64,000 nt of DNA from UBA5336 sp038745855 (GCA_038745855.1 JBCDLC010000004.1:1-64000); one strand, 5' to 3'; numbered from the stretch's first letter, positions 23,881 through 33,652 are shown. The notes: generated from the sequence alone by a model not told the origin. A program made the numbers and translations.

Positions 23881-26800
23881 ATGGCAGACGACGCCCGCCC
23901 CGTTACCAAAGCTCGCAGCGACGCCAACTCCGCGCTGCTTGAGACCCTTTTCCTGTATGGCGGGAACGCGGTCTATCTGGAGCAGATGCAGGCGGCTTAC
24001 GCGAAAGATCCGCTGTCTGTGCCAGAAAGCTGGCGTTCTTTATTCGAGGAATTAGGCGATCATCCAGCCTCTGCGCTTGAAAATGCTGAGGGTGCGAGTT
24101 GGAGGCGGACGGAGTGGCAGCGCCCGTCCGATGAAGACGTTGCGGTGTTTGATGGCAACTGGACCGTTCTCGAAAAACCCCTGAAAGAACGAATTTCTTC
24201 CCGTTCGCCTGCTGCGACCGAGGATGAAGTTCACCGGGCTGTCCACGATTCAATCAAGGCAATCATGATGATCCGCGCATATCGGATCCGAGGCCACCTG
24301 GCGGCTGAACTCGACCCGCTCGGCATGGAGCATATTGGGGAGATGCCCGAACTGGCGCCGGAAACCTACGGGTTTGGTCCAGAGGATCAGGACCGGCCGA
24401 TCTACATCGACAATTATCTCGGCCTGGAGACAGCCACCGTTCGCGAGATGCTCGACATCCTCAAACGGACCTACTGTTCCACGATCGGTATCCAGTTCAT
24501 GCACATCGCCGACCCGGAGGAAAAGAATTGGCTACAAAACCGGATCGAAGGGCCCGACAAGGGTGTCGCCTTTACCCCGGAAGGCAAGCGCGCCATCCTG
24601 TCGAAACTGATCGAGGCGGAGGGCTTCGAGAAGTTCCTCCAGAAACGATACCCTGGTACCAAACGCTTCGGTCTCGATGGCGGAGAAGCAGCCGTTCCAG
24701 CGCTCGAGCAGATCATCAAGCGGGGCGGCGCGCTTGGAGTGAAAGAGATCATCATCGGCATGGCCCACCGGGGCCGGCTGAACATGCTCGGCGCAGTGAT
24801 GGGGAAACCCTATGAGAGGCTGTTCCACGAATTCCAGGGTGGCTCGACCCAAGGCGCAGAGGATTTCGGTTCCGGTGACGTGAAATATCACCTTGGCGCC
24901 TCCTCCGACCGCGAGTTCGACGGCAACAAGGTTCACCTCTCGATGAACGCGAACCCGTCACACCTCGAAGCGGTGAACCCTGTTGTGCTGGGTAAGACGC
25001 GGTCGAAACAGTCCATCCGACATCGCGACAAGGGTGCGGCCACCAATCATGATGTCGACCGCACCACTGTCCTGCCGCTTTTGCTCCATGGCGATGCGGC
25101 TTTTGCTGGACAGGGCGTTGTCGCGGAAGGGTTCGCGCTGTCAGGGCTCAAGGGCTATCGCACCGGTGGCACGATCCATTTTATCATCAATAACCAGATC
25201 GGCTTCACCACCAGCCCGATGTTCTCGCGGTCCTCGCCCTATCCCTCGGACGTGGCCCTGATGGTCCAGACACCAATCTTCCACGTGAATGGCGATGATC
25301 CGGAGGCGGTGACATTTGCCGCCAAGGTGGCTACCGAGTACCGGCAAAAATTCGGTAAGGACGTGGTGATCGACATGTTCTGCTACCGCCGGTTCGGTCA
25401 CAATGAGGGCGATGACCCGACCATGACCCAGCCGATTATGTACGCGAGAATAAAGAATCAGCCCACGAGCCGTCAGATCTATGCAGACCGGCTTGTGAAG
25501 GAGGGCCTCCTCACCCACGCCCAGGTCGATGAAGAGGTCGAGACTTTCGCAAAATTCCTCGATGCCAAGTTCGACGAGGGCAAGGCCGTCGACGTGGAGC
25601 AGGCTGACTGGCTGGATGGGGAGTGGAAAGGTTTCAAGCTTCCAGATGACGATGATCGCAGGGGTCTGACAGGCGTTTCCTCCGAGCGACTGCGCCGTTT
25701 GGGCGAAGCAATCACGACGATCCCGGACTCTGTCACTGCACACAGGACGGTTGCGCGTGTGATCAAGAAGCGCGCTGAAACCTATGTCAGCGGGACCGAT
25801 ATTGATTGGGGCGGGGCAGAACATCTCGCATTCGCAACCCTCCTGGATGAGGGCTTTCCGATCCGGCTGTCGGGACAGGACTCGACGCGCGGTACCTTTG
25901 CCCACCGCCATTCAAAGCTTGTCGATCAGAAAACTGGTGTCCGCTACACGCCCCTCAATGCCTTGAGAGAAGGCCAGGCCCGGTACGAGGTCATCGACAG
26001 CTTGCTGTCGGAGGAGGCCGTGCTTGGCTATGAGTATGGCTACTCCTTGGCCGATCCGAACACATTGACGCTGTGGGAAGCTCAATTCGGCGATTTCGCG
26101 AATGGCGCCCAGGTGTTCTTTGACCAATTCATCTCTTCGGCAGAGCGGAAATGGCTGCGCATGTCCGGGCTCGTCTGTCTCCTCCCCCATGGCTATGAGG
26201 GTCAGGGGCCTGAGCACTCATCTGCGAGGCTGGAGCGCTTTCTCCAGATGTGCGCGGAAGACAATATGCAGGTCGTCAATCTCACCACGCCTGCAAACTA
26301 CTTCCACGCCCTGCGCCGTCAGATCCATCGCGAATTCCGCAAGCCCCTCATCATCATGACGCCAAAGTCGCTTCTGCGTCACAAGCTGGCGGTCTCCACA
26401 ATCGAGGATCTCGGCCCGGAAAGCTCATTCCACCGCATCTTGTGGGATGACGCTGAAACGCCCGGCCGCGCCGGCAAGGTCAAACTCGCTGACGACAAGA
26501 AGATCAAGCGGGTCGTTCTGTGCTCGGGCAAGGTCTATTACGATCTGTTCGAAGCGCGGGAGGCGTCAGGGGTGGATGATGTCTATCTCCTGAGGCTGGA
26601 GCAGTTCTACCCGGTGCCGCGGAAGTCGATTATCCAGGAGCTCAAGCGATGGACGGATGCAGAGTTGGTTTGGTGCCAGGAAGAACCTCGCAATATGGGC
26701 GCATGGACGTTCATTCGGGATGAGCTCGAGTGGTGTGCCGGGCAAGCGGGTCTCAAAGCACCGCGTCCGAAGTATGTCGGCCGGGCTCCATCAGCGGCAA

Positions 26801-26901
26801 CCGCGACCGGGCTCCTGTCCAAGCACAATGAAGAACGAGATACATTTATCGGCCTTGCCCTCGGCAAGGACCCCGTAACAGACAGTGTCGTGGCCTACTG
26901 A
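23881..26901 (+). CDS. sucA: 2-oxoglutarate dehydrogenase E1 component
   Basis: Thiamine diphosphate-dependent decarboxylase of the 2-oxoglutarate dehydrogenase complex. 1006 residues, a normal length. Family blocks are clear: the N-terminal ETLFLYGGNAVYLEQMQ helix that contacts the complex core, GMAHRGRLNMLG around residue 296, HVNGDDPEAV and RRFGHNEGDDP (ThDP/Mg2+ region), and the C-terminal LLPHGYEGQGPEHSS. GAAGGA lies just before the ATG. It is followed 30 bases later by sucB. Confidence 0.97.
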   Translation: MADDARPVTKARSDANSALLETLFLYGGNAVYLEQMQAAYAKDPLSVPESWRSLFEELGDHPASALENAEGASWRRTEWQRPSDEDVAVFDGNWTVLEKPLKERISSRSPAATEDEVHRAVHDSIKAIMMIRAYRIRGHLAAELDPLGMEHIGEMPELAPETYGFGPEDQDRPIYIDNYLGLETATVREMLDILKRTYCSTIGIQFMHIADPEEKNWLQNRIEGPDKGVAFTPEGKRAILSKLIEAEGFEKFLQKRYPGTKRFGLDGGEAAVPALEQIIKRGGALGVKEIIIGMAHRGRLNMLGAVMGKPYERLFHEFQGGSTQGAEDFGSGDVKYHLGASSDREFDGNKVHLSMNANPSHLEAVNPVVLGKTRSKQSIRHRDKGAATNHDVDRTTVLPLLLHGDAAFAGQGVVAEGFALSGLKGYRTGGTIHFIINNQIGFTTSPMFSRSSPYPSDVALMVQTPIFHVNGDDPEAVTFAAKVATEYRQKFGKDVVIDMFCYRRFGHNEGDDPTMTQPIMYARIKNQPTSRQIYADRLVKEGLLTHAQVDEEVETFAKFLDAKFDEGKAVDVEQADWLDGEWKGFKLPDDDDRRGLTGVSSERLRRLGEAITTIPDSVTAHRTVARVIKKRAETYVSGTDIDWGGAEHLAFATLLDEGFPIRLSGQDSTRGTFAHRHSKLVDQKTGVRYTPLNALREGQARYEVIDSLLSEEAVLGYEYGYSLADPNTLTLWEAQFGDFANGAQVFFDQFISSAERKWLRMSGLVCLLPHGYEGQGPEHSSARLERFLQMCAEDNMQVVNLTTPANYFHALRRQIHREFRKPLIIMTPKSLLRHKLAVSTIEDLGPESSFHRILWDDAETPGRAGKVKLADDKKIKRVVLCSGKVYYDLFEAREASGVDDVYLLRLEQFYPVPRKSIIQELKRWTDAELVWCQEEPRNMGAWTFIRDELEWCAGQAGLKAPRPKYVGRAPSAATATGLLSKHNEERDTFIGLALGKDPVTDSVVAY

Positions 26902-26931
26902 AGGCCCGCAAGAGAGGAACTATAGACGACC

Positions 26932-28482
26932 ATGACGGACATTACCGTTCCCACGCTCGGGGAGAGCGTGACCGAGGCCACTGTGGGCCAATGGCTCAAG
27001 GCACCCGGCGATGCCGTCGCCAAGGATGACGTCCTGGTGGAATTGGAGACCGACAAGGTCTCCATCGAAGTGCCGGCCCCCGAAGATGGCACTCTGACAG
27101 AAATTGTAGCACCGGAAGGCGAGACAGTCGAAATTGGCGCCGTGCTCGGCACGCTGAACGGTGGAACGGCGGCAAAAGCGCAGCCATCGCCAGCCAATGG
27201 CGCCGCAGCCGAGACGAGTTCAGCCCCAGCTCAAGCGGCATCCGCACCAGCTCCAGCGACCACGGCATCCGGCGCGGCATCTGACGTGAAAGTCCCCGAC
27301 ATGGGAGAAAGCGTCACCGAAGGGTCCATCGGGACCATGCTCAAGCAAGTGGGCGACACGGTGAAAAAGGACGAAACCATCGCCGAGATCGAGACCGATA
27401 AAGTCGCCCTGGAGGTTCCCGCCTCTGCAGATGGCGTGATCGCGGAATGGTTGGTCGGCGAGGGCGATACTGTCACTCCGGGTGCCGTGATCGCGCGGAT
27501 TTCAGCATCCGGCGCCGTGCCCGCGTCCACCCAGTCTGCACCAGCGGCGGAGCCGGCTGCAGCAGCCCCAACAACACCAGCCCAAGCCGCGACGGGCGAC
27601 AGGCCCGTCTCACCGTCTGTCAGGCGGGTCGCCGCGGAAGCCCAGGTCGATCCGGCATCGATCCCTGGTACCGGGCGTGACGGCCGAGCCACCAAGGCCG
27701 ACGCCATGAGCTACGTCCAGAACTTGCCTGCCAAGGCGGCGTCGACGGCGGTCGCGAAACCGGTAGCGCCCCGTGATCTGGGTCCCCGGGAAGAGCGTGT
27801 GAAGATGACGCGCCTGCGCCAGACCATCGCCCGGCGCCTGAAGGAGGCGCAGGATACGGCAGCCATGCTGACCACGTTCAACGATGTGGACATGGGTGCG
27901 ATCATGGCCCTTCGGAAGAAGTACAAGCAGACCTTTGAAGACCGCCACGGCGTCCGCCTCGGCTTCATGGGCTTTTTCACCAAGGCCTGCGTGGCGGCGC
28001 TACAGGAAATCCCGGCTGTGAACGCCGAAATCGACGGCACCGACATCATCTATAAGAACTTCTATGACATCGGTGTCGCTGTCGGTACGGATAAGGGGCT
28101 CGTCGTTCCGGTCGTGCGTGACTGCGATGAGCGCTCCATTGCCGACATTGAAATGGAGATCGGGCGGTTGGGCCGGGCGGCCCGGGACGGTGATCTCAGC
28201 CTTGGCGATCTGCAGGGCGGGACATTCACGATCACGAATGGCGGCGTCTACGGGTCCCTGATGTCGACCCCGATCCTCAATCCGCCCCAGTCTGGCGTGC
28301 TTGGCATGCACCGCATCGAGCAGCGCCCTGTGGCCTTGGATGGCGAGGTAAAGATCCGTCCGATGATGTATCTCGCGCTAAGCTATGATCATCGCATCGT
28401 AGACGGCAAGGAAGCGGTGACCTTCCTCGTCCGCGTCAAGGAAGCGCTCGAAGACCCGGAGCGCCTACTGCTCGAGGTCTGA
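26932..28482 (+). CDS. sucB: dihydrolipoamide succinyltransferase E2, two lipoyl domains
   Basis: E2 core of the 2-oxoglutarate dehydrogenase complex. 516 residues, about 100 more than a common SucB. Two tandem lipoyl domains are present: residues 1-77 with lipoyl Lys42 (ETDKVSIE), and about 117-192 with Lys157 (ETDKVALE), joined by Ala/Pro linkers. A peripheral subunit-binding domain lies at about 220-262 (SPSVRRVAAE) and the CAT domain at about 280-516, ending with SYDHRIVDGKEAV. No lpd gene follows; the next gene converges 20 bases downstream. Confidence 0.95.
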   Translation: MTDITVPTLGESVTEATVGQWLKAPGDAVAKDDVLVELETDKVSIEVPAPEDGTLTEIVAPEGETVEIGAVLGTLNGGTAAKAQPSPANGAAAETSSAPAQAASAPAPATTASGAASDVKVPDMGESVTEGSIGTMLKQVGDTVKKDETIAEIETDKVALEVPASADGVIAEWLVGEGDTVTPGAVIARISASGAVPASTQSAPAAEPAAAAPTTPAQAATGDRPVSPSVRRVAAEAQVDPASIPGTGRDGRATKADAMSYVQNLPAKAASTAVAKPVAPRDLGPREERVKMTRLRQTIARRLKEAQDTAAMLTTFNDVDMGAIMALRKKYKQTFEDRHGVRLGFMGFFTKACVAALQEIPAVNAEIDGTDIIYKNFYDIGVAVGTDKGLVVPVVRDCDERSIADIEMEIGRLGRAARDGDLSLGDLQGGTFTITNGGVYGSLMSTPILNPPQSGVLGMHRIEQRPVALDGEVKIRPMMYLALSYDHRIVDGKEAVTFLVRVKEALEDPERLLLEV

Positions 28483-28502
28483 TTTCCGCGGAGCGAAAGG
28501 CT

Positions 28503-29861
28503 TCAGGCCAGGCCCGACGCCTGGAGCGCTTTCTGCTGGCGATCTGTCACAGTCGCCACATCGAACCCTTCAAGGCTTTCCTCGAACATGCGGTGGTAGT
28601 TCAACTTGGCGCCGAGGCGGAGATAGGCCGCGCCGAGGCCGATGGCTGCCCGGTCCATGAAGACGAACTCGCGCGGGATCTTCACGGGGCCTTTTTCCTT
28701 AAGCTCGCGGCGGACGGCGAAGGCTTCCTTGCGGCCATATTCGCCGGGCGCGATGCCATCTGCGACCGTTCTCACCCTGTCATCGAGCAGCGGGCCGTAG
28801 ATGAACCCGGCCCAGATGTTCAGGACTTCGACGAGGTCCCGGCTCAAGTTCTCGAAGCCCCATGCTTCGTAGGCCGCCACCGTTGCATCGAAGTCATCGT
28901 CCCGAATGGCGCGGTAAAGGTCGACCACACCGCCTACAAAGGTCGGTGGGAAGATCCGTACACACCCGAAGTCGAGAAGGTTCAGCTTCTGGCCGCCTTC
29001 GGTCACCTGGTAATTGCCGAGATGGGGATCGCCATGGATCACGGCGTAACTGTTGAATGGCTTCCACCAGGTCCAGAACAGGTTGGTCGCGATTGTATCG
29101 CGAACGTCCTGCGGCGCGTCTTCAAAGTCCGTGAGCTTGTCGCCTTCGAGCCAGGTCATCGTCAGCAGCCGGCCCGTGCAGAGGTCATCGATGGGTTCGG
29201 GCATCGTGTTGAAGGGGCTATCGGCGTGCATCAAACCGTAGAGCCGCATGTGCTTGGCTTCGCGGTCGTAATCGAGTTCCTCGCGGAGTCGGTCGGAAAT
29301 CTCGATCAGCGCGTCGGATGGATCGATTGAGCCGTCGAGGCGCTTGAACAGCCCGAGTATGGTCCGGAGTTGGCCGACATCGCTTTCCACGGCACTCGAC
29401 ATTTCCGGGTATTGCAGCTTGCACGCGACTACCCGTCCATCGGGCAGCGTTGCCTTGTGCACCTGACCGAGGGATGCGGCATGGGCGGCTTCCTTGCCGA
29501 ATTCGGAAAAGCGGGATTGCCAATCGGGTCCAAGTTCCGCGCGCATCCGGCGTTTGACGAAGGGCCAACCCATGGCCGGTGCCTGGGCTTGCAGCTGTGC
29601 CAACTCAGCGGCGTACTCTGCCGGAAGGAAGTCCGGGATGGTGGAGACCATCTGGGCGACCTTCATCAGCGGCCCCTTGGAGCGGCCAAGGGCACTCGCG
29701 AGGGCCTTCGCGATCCGTTCATCGGATTTATCGCCACCAAGCAGGGAGTTCGTCGCAAAGGTAATCCCGGCGCCGGAGAGGTTCGCACCCACCTTTGCCG
29801 TGCGGGCGAGACGACCGCTCAGCCGGTTGCGTTCTGGATCAAATCGGTCGTCTGCGGCCAT
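28503..29861 (-). CDS. ABC1/UbiB-family protein kinase-like protein
   Basis: 452 residues of the atypical ABC1/ADCK kinase fold, which supports ubiquinone synthesis or lipid handling in other systems. Visible elements are the variant KxGQ motif (MKVAQ), an Ala-rich nucleotide loop AAHAASLGQVHKA, HGDPHLGNY and the metal-binding LDFG. GAGGAGGTG lies upstream of the ATG. No clear C-terminal transmembrane helices, unlike UbiB of E. coli, so it belongs to the shorter soluble branch. It is downstream of the glycosidase-like lipoprotein gene on the same strand. Confidence 0.9.
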   Translation of the reverse strand: MAADDRFDPERNRLSGRLARTAKVGANLSGAGITFATNSLLGGDKSDERIAKALASALGRSKGPLMKVAQMVSTIPDFLPAEYAAELAQLQAQAPAMGWPFVKRRMRAELGPDWQSRFSEFGKEAAHAASLGQVHKATLPDGRVVACKLQYPEMSSAVESDVGQLRTILGLFKRLDGSIDPSDALIEISDRLREELDYDREAKHMRLYGLMHADSPFNTMPEPIDDLCTGRLLTMTWLEGDKLTDFEDAPQDVRDTIATNLFWTWWKPFNSYAVIHGDPHLGNYQVTEGGQKLNLLDFGCVRIFPPTFVGGVVDLYRAIRDDDFDATVAAYEAWGFENLSRDLVEVLNIWAGFIYGPLLDDRVRTVADGIAPGEYGRKEAFAVRRELKEKGPVKIPREFVFMDRAAIGLGAAYLRLGAKLNYHRMFEESLEGFDVATVTDRQQKALQASGLA

Positions 29862-29938
29862 CGGGCACCTCCTCGACCTGACATAGTCGCCCAGTGGCGC
29901 TTTTGCAGGGCGGGGCGGACCAAATGCCCCTGTCGGAC

Positions 29939-31102
29939 CTAGTTGCGCGTTGCTTCCAGCGCAGTCGTGTTTTCAAGAACAACGTCCCATGCTGGACGGC
30001 AGCTCCCATCGCTCCAGCGGCAAAGCCCAACGGTGGCCAGCCATTCTTCCAGCCGGTCTCCTGCGATCGTTGCGCCGGCCTGACGCAAGGGGTCGGAGAA
30101 CGAGGCCGCGAGTTCCGGCGACCAATCGAAGAGCTGGAACAGCGTCGCGCCGATGAATTGCGGGTCCGTCTCCAGACGGCCGAGCGTGTATCGGAAGTAG
30201 TCGGCCTGGATGGACGGATCACCCATGAGACCGTTGGGTGGACGCGCCGGTGCGCCGGGGCCATCGTCGCCGAAACCGACCGGACAGCCAAGCTCCTGAA
30301 TGAAGTACGGCTTACTATCAGAAGCCTCGGCGATGGCATCGAAATCCTGAACCCAGCGAGGCTGCCGGGTCACGAGCAAGGCCTCGTCGAGGCAATAGTG
30401 ATTGAATGTTGTAAAATCGACAGCCTCGACAATGTCGGCGAGGAAAGAGCGCTGGTTTTGAATCGCTCCAATGGTGAGCGTAACCGTTGTGGCGAGGTCT
30501 GGATCGATCCGTTCAGCCGCCTCTATGCCCGATTGGAAGAACACGACGGCATCGTCGGCCGTCGCCAATCCATCTTCGATCGGAATATCCACCTCGTTGC
30601 CAAGTGAGAGGGCAAACACGCCAGCGGCATCAAGTTGGGGGACAAGCCAGTCGAGCAGATTCTCGAAGGCGTCGATGACCTGCGCTGAAGCAATTGTCTG
30701 CCCTGGTCCGAGGGTGCCATCGGAACCAAGCAGATAGCTCGGCAGTGTCAGGCCGTCACTGTCGAGGGTGGAGAGGGTCACGAAGATCGGCGTGTTTTCG
30801 GGAACCGCAGTTTGCAGCGCTTCAGTCAAGGCTACGCTGTCGAACTGCCCCTCGGTCGGCTCCAGTTCCGCCCAATCTACCTGAATGCGAGAAATGGATG
30901 CACCAGCACTTTCGAAATCGCTGATGAGAGAGTCCGCGCGCGCCTGGCGCTCGGCGTTAAGTGCGTCGAAGCCGATAATCGTCCCGAGGTGCTTCCCGCT
31001 CGGCAAGCGCGGGATCGGAGTGTCAACCGATGGCGGCGGAGAAGGCGGGGGAGACGGAGGTTCCGGGAAGGTCGCCTGGACCGTGGTTCCATCGCAAGCC
31101 AT
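29939..31102 (-). CDS. glycosidase-like TIM-barrel protein, probable lipoprotein
   Basis: 387 residues as written from the ATG at 31102. After a proline-rich linker, the sequence shows a glycoside-hydrolase clan-A-like barrel: SLGNEVDIP holds the candidate acid/base Glu and YFIQELGCPVG the candidate nucleophile Glu. The ATG lies inside what looks like a lipoprotein signal: in-frame codons upstream, back to 31168, encode a basic then hydrophobic stretch ending LMAC, a perfect lipobox. No ATG, GTG or TTG starts that stretch; a CTG at 31156, with AAAGG eight bases upstream, or a one-base frame slip from an ATG at 31172, would supply it. The substrate is unknown. Confidence 0.7.
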   Translation of the reverse strand: MACDGTTVQATFPEPPSPPPSPPPSVDTPIPRLPSGKHLGTIIGFDALNAERQARADSLISDFESAGASISRIQVDWAELEPTEGQFDSVALTEALQTAVPENTPIFVTLSTLDSDGLTLPSYLLGSDGTLGPGQTIASAQVIDAFENLLDWLVPQLDAAGVFALSLGNEVDIPIEDGLATADDAVVFFQSGIEAAERIDPDLATTVTLTIGAIQNQRSFLADIVEAVDFTTFNHYCLDEALLVTRQPRWVQDFDAIAEASDSKPYFIQELGCPVGFGDDGPGAPARPPNGLMGDPSIQADYFRYTLGRLETDPQFIGATLFQLFDWSPELAASFSDPLRQAGATIAGDRLEEWLATVGLCRWSDGSCRPAWDVVLENTTALEATRN

Positions 31103-31172
31103 CAGGGTGAGGGTTGCGGCGAAGAGGGTAGCGCGAGATTTCCGTGCAAAAGTCAGCGTCGAAGCCTTTCAT

Positions 31173-31421
31173 TGACCGTTCCGACCAGCGTAGTGCGAGG
31201 GTCTCGCCTATGGCAATGACCGTCGCTGTGTCTTCCGAAGCGTCCGAGCGTGAAAATCTTCTGGATCGGTGAAATTTCACACTCCGGATAAACCGTACCG
31301 CTACCGCCGGTGTGCCAAACCGGGGCGTCGCGAAACGAAACATGGACTGGCCCAGATTGGTCCCATCCGTCCGGTTCCGGATTTCGCAGCGAGCTTTTGG
31401 TAGAGTTGAAGGGCGATCGAC
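31173..31421. promoter_or_regulatory. divergent promoter region, glycosidase-like / NtrC-type gene
   Basis: A ~250-base space between opposite genes. A GAAGGG ribosome-binding site lies just before the regulator ATG. I see no sigma-54 (-24 GG / -12 GC) pair and no clear sigma-70 promoter. Confidence 0.35.
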
Positions 31422-32864
31422 ATGGCGAAGACGGTTCTGGTGGTCGATGACGATCCAACGCAACGCCGGTTGCTGCAGGCAGCCGTTGAGAAAGCAGGGT
31501 TCGCATGCCGGACGGCGCCCGATGGTGAAAGCGGTTTCGCCATGGCGGCCGACGCCAAGGACGGCATCGATGTGGTGCTCCTCGACCTTGTTATGCCCGG
31601 TCTTTCGGGAATGGAGACGCTGGAGCGGTTGATGGAACGGCGTCCTGATCTTCCGGTCGTTGTGCTGACCGCGACGGGCGGCATCGATACGGTCGTGCAA
31701 TCCATGCGCGGCGGTGCTGTCGATTTCTTCGTGAAGCCCGTGAGCCCCGAGCGCGTGATCGTTTCGATCCGGAACGCCTTGAAGATGAGTTCGCTCACAG
31801 GCGAAGTGAAGCGCCTGGTAAAGAAAGCAGAAGGCGGGATGGCCTTCGACGACATGATCGCTGCAGCCCCGGCGATGCGCCAGGTCGTGCGGCTTGGCGA
31901 GCGGGCCGCGGCTTCGGACATTCCGGTGCTGATCCTGGGTGAGAGCGGTGTGGGTAAGGAAGTGATCGCCCAGTGTATTCAGGGCGCGTCAGACCGCTCC
32001 GGCAAGCCGTTTGTCACAGTAAACTGCGGCGCCATTCCGGAAAATCTCGTGGAGTCTATCCTGTTCGGCCATGAGAAGGGTGCGTTCACAGGTGCCGTCT
32101 CGAAATCGCTGGGTAAATTCGTGGAGGCCGATGGCGGAACGCTGTTCCTGGACGAGGTTGGCGAGTTGCCGCTGGATATTCAGGTCAAACTGCTGCGTGC
32201 ACTCCAGGAAGGGGAGGTCGATGCCGTCGGCTCCCGCCGCCCGACCAAGGTCGACGTGCGAATCATCTCCGCGACGAACCGGGACATGGCCCAGCAGGTC
32301 GCTGAAGGGACGTTCCGCGAAGATCTCTACTACCGTCTCAACGTCTTCCCAGTTGAAGTTCCGGCCTTGCGTGAGCGGATCGAGGATATCCCCGCCCTGA
32401 CCGAGCATTTCATCAACAGATTCAATGCATCGGAGGGTCGCAAGATCGCGGGCGCAGCATCGAACACGTTGAAGATGCTTTGCGCCTATGATTGGCCGGG
32501 CAATGTTCGGCAGCTCGAGAACGCTGTTTTCCGGTCGGTCGTGCTTTGCGAGGGCGATCTCCTGCAGCCAGAAGACTTCCCACAGATTTCGGGGCAGATG
32601 CCGAACCTCGCTGACCTTCCAGCCGCGCCGACAGTAATGGCGACCCCGTCGTCGTCCGATCTTTCACCGGTCCCGATCTTCGAAGCGGGCGGCGATCTTC
32701 GCTCGCTCGAGGACATCGAGCGTGATCTTATCCAACTCGCGATCGAGCACTATGCCGGGCACATGTCCGAAGTCAGCCGCAAGCTCGGGATCGGTCGCTC
32801 CACGCTCTATCGCAAGGTGCGCGAGTACGGCCTCGACATGCATTCCGAACGCGAAGCGAGCTGA
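31422..32864 (+). CDS. NtrC-type sigma-54-dependent response regulator
   Basis: 480 residues: receiver domain (about 1-120; acidic pair DD at 10-11, phospho-Asp in VLLDLVMPG), AAA+ sigma-54 activation domain (about 145-380; Walker A GESGVGKE, the sigma-54-contacting GAFTGA loop, Walker B LFLDEVGELP) and a C-terminal Fis-type HTH (KLGIGRSTLYRKVREYGL). It should activate sigma-54 promoters after phosphorylation; no histidine kinase is adjacent. The N-terminus resembles Caulobacter TacA, the phosphorelay-controlled stalk regulator, but orthology is only suggested. Confidence 0.93.
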   Translation: MAKTVLVVDDDPTQRRLLQAAVEKAGFACRTAPDGESGFAMAADAKDGIDVVLLDLVMPGLSGMETLERLMERRPDLPVVVLTATGGIDTVVQSMRGGAVDFFVKPVSPERVIVSIRNALKMSSLTGEVKRLVKKAEGGMAFDDMIAAAPAMRQVVRLGERAAASDIPVLILGESGVGKEVIAQCIQGASDRSGKPFVTVNCGAIPENLVESILFGHEKGAFTGAVSKSLGKFVEADGGTLFLDEVGELPLDIQVKLLRALQEGEVDAVGSRRPTKVDVRIISATNRDMAQQVAEGTFREDLYYRLNVFPVEVPALRERIEDIPALTEHFINRFNASEGRKIAGAASNTLKMLCAYDWPGNVRQLENAVFRSVVLCEGDLLQPEDFPQISGQMPNLADLPAAPTVMATPSSSDLSPVPIFEAGGDLRSLEDIERDLIQLAIEHYAGHMSEVSRKLGIGRSTLYRKVREYGLDMHSEREAS

Positions 32865-32888
32865 GGGACATAGCGCCTGCTAACGATT

Positions 32889-32919
32889 GGAAACGCTGAC
32901 GGCAGGATGTCAGCGTTCC
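32889..32919. terminator. bidirectional hairpin between convergent genes
   Basis: A nine-base stem AACGCTGAC / GTCAGCGTT with an eight-base loop lies between the regulator stop and the VOC gene, and takes in the VOC stop codon. There is no long T-run on either side. Confidence 0.5.
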
Positions 32920-33395
32920 CAGATCCCGTGCTCAATTCCGCCCAGCACGTATATGGCGAACGTGCCCTGGCCGGGGATCTCGGTTGCCCGCATCGCGAAT
33001 TCTGCGCCGGCATCCTTCGCCGCTTTTGAAGCCTCGTCGATGTCATCGACCAGCATGTAGGGCCTGACCACGGGCGCCTCGTCTTCGCGCATGGGCGCAC
33101 GGACACCGATCCGGCCTCCGCTCGAAAGACTTGCAACGCGGGCATTGCCGAGACCGGCCACGGGCGCGCTGAAGGTTATGTCGTGCTGGGCCGCAAGGGC
33201 TACGCACGTCGCCTCTACAGCGGGTGTGACGATCTCGAGGTAGTGAATGTCTGTCATACCGACTTCGAAAGGAGCCTTGTCGTTCGCTTCTTCTTTTGCG
33301 GGACGCGGGCTTTCCATGGCGAGTATCGTCAAAATGATCACCGCGATAGGAAGAAGCTCTTTCATCGTGTTGATAGTTATGGAATCGTTGGTCAT
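32910..33395 (-). CDS. VOC (glyoxalase/bleomycin-resistance fold) family protein, membrane-anchored
   Basis: 161 residues from the ATG at 33395; an ATG at 33365 would start directly before the hydrophobic segment. The N-terminus has one hydrophobic helix (ELLPIAVIILTILAM), so it is probably exported or membrane-anchored. The remainder shows the paired beta-alpha-beta-beta-beta VOC layout, with TDIHYLEIVTPAVEA and a second half starting near RPYMLVDDIDEA. Enzymatic role unknown. An exported VOC protein is unusual. Confidence 0.75.
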   Translation of the reverse strand: MTNDSITINTMKELLPIAVIILTILAMESPRPAKEEANDKAPFEVGMTDIHYLEIVTPAVEATCVALAAQHDITFSAPVAGLGNARVASLSSGGRIGVRAPMREDEAPVVRPYMLVDDIDEASKAAKDAGAEFAMRATEIPGQGTFAIYVLGGIEHGIWER

Positions 33396-33404
33396 CGCTT
33401 TCAA

Positions 33405-33652
33405 TATCCGGGCGCGCGACTAACATCGATTATCCTAATTTGTGAAGCCTTGAATTGTGCTGTACGCATTGTCGTTCCCGCTACGGGTGTGCTCTCGGCC
33501 CCGCCTTCGTAGCGGGGTCCACATGACGGACACGCACACATTACAAAACGCTCAGCAAGCTCAAACGTTATTGCATCGTTAACATACGCTGGCGATTCTG
33601 TTCCGGTATGGTTAATGACCACTGCGGTGGCCGTTAAGGGAGCTGTGCCGAA
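33405..33652. promoter_or_regulatory. AT-richer divergent region
   Basis: About 250 bases with lower G+C than its surroundings. It contains a small hairpin CCCCGC/GCGGGG at about 33503-33522 and a GGGAG ribosome-binding site ahead of the next gene. No RNA gene or clear promoter boxes are recognised. Confidence 0.35.
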
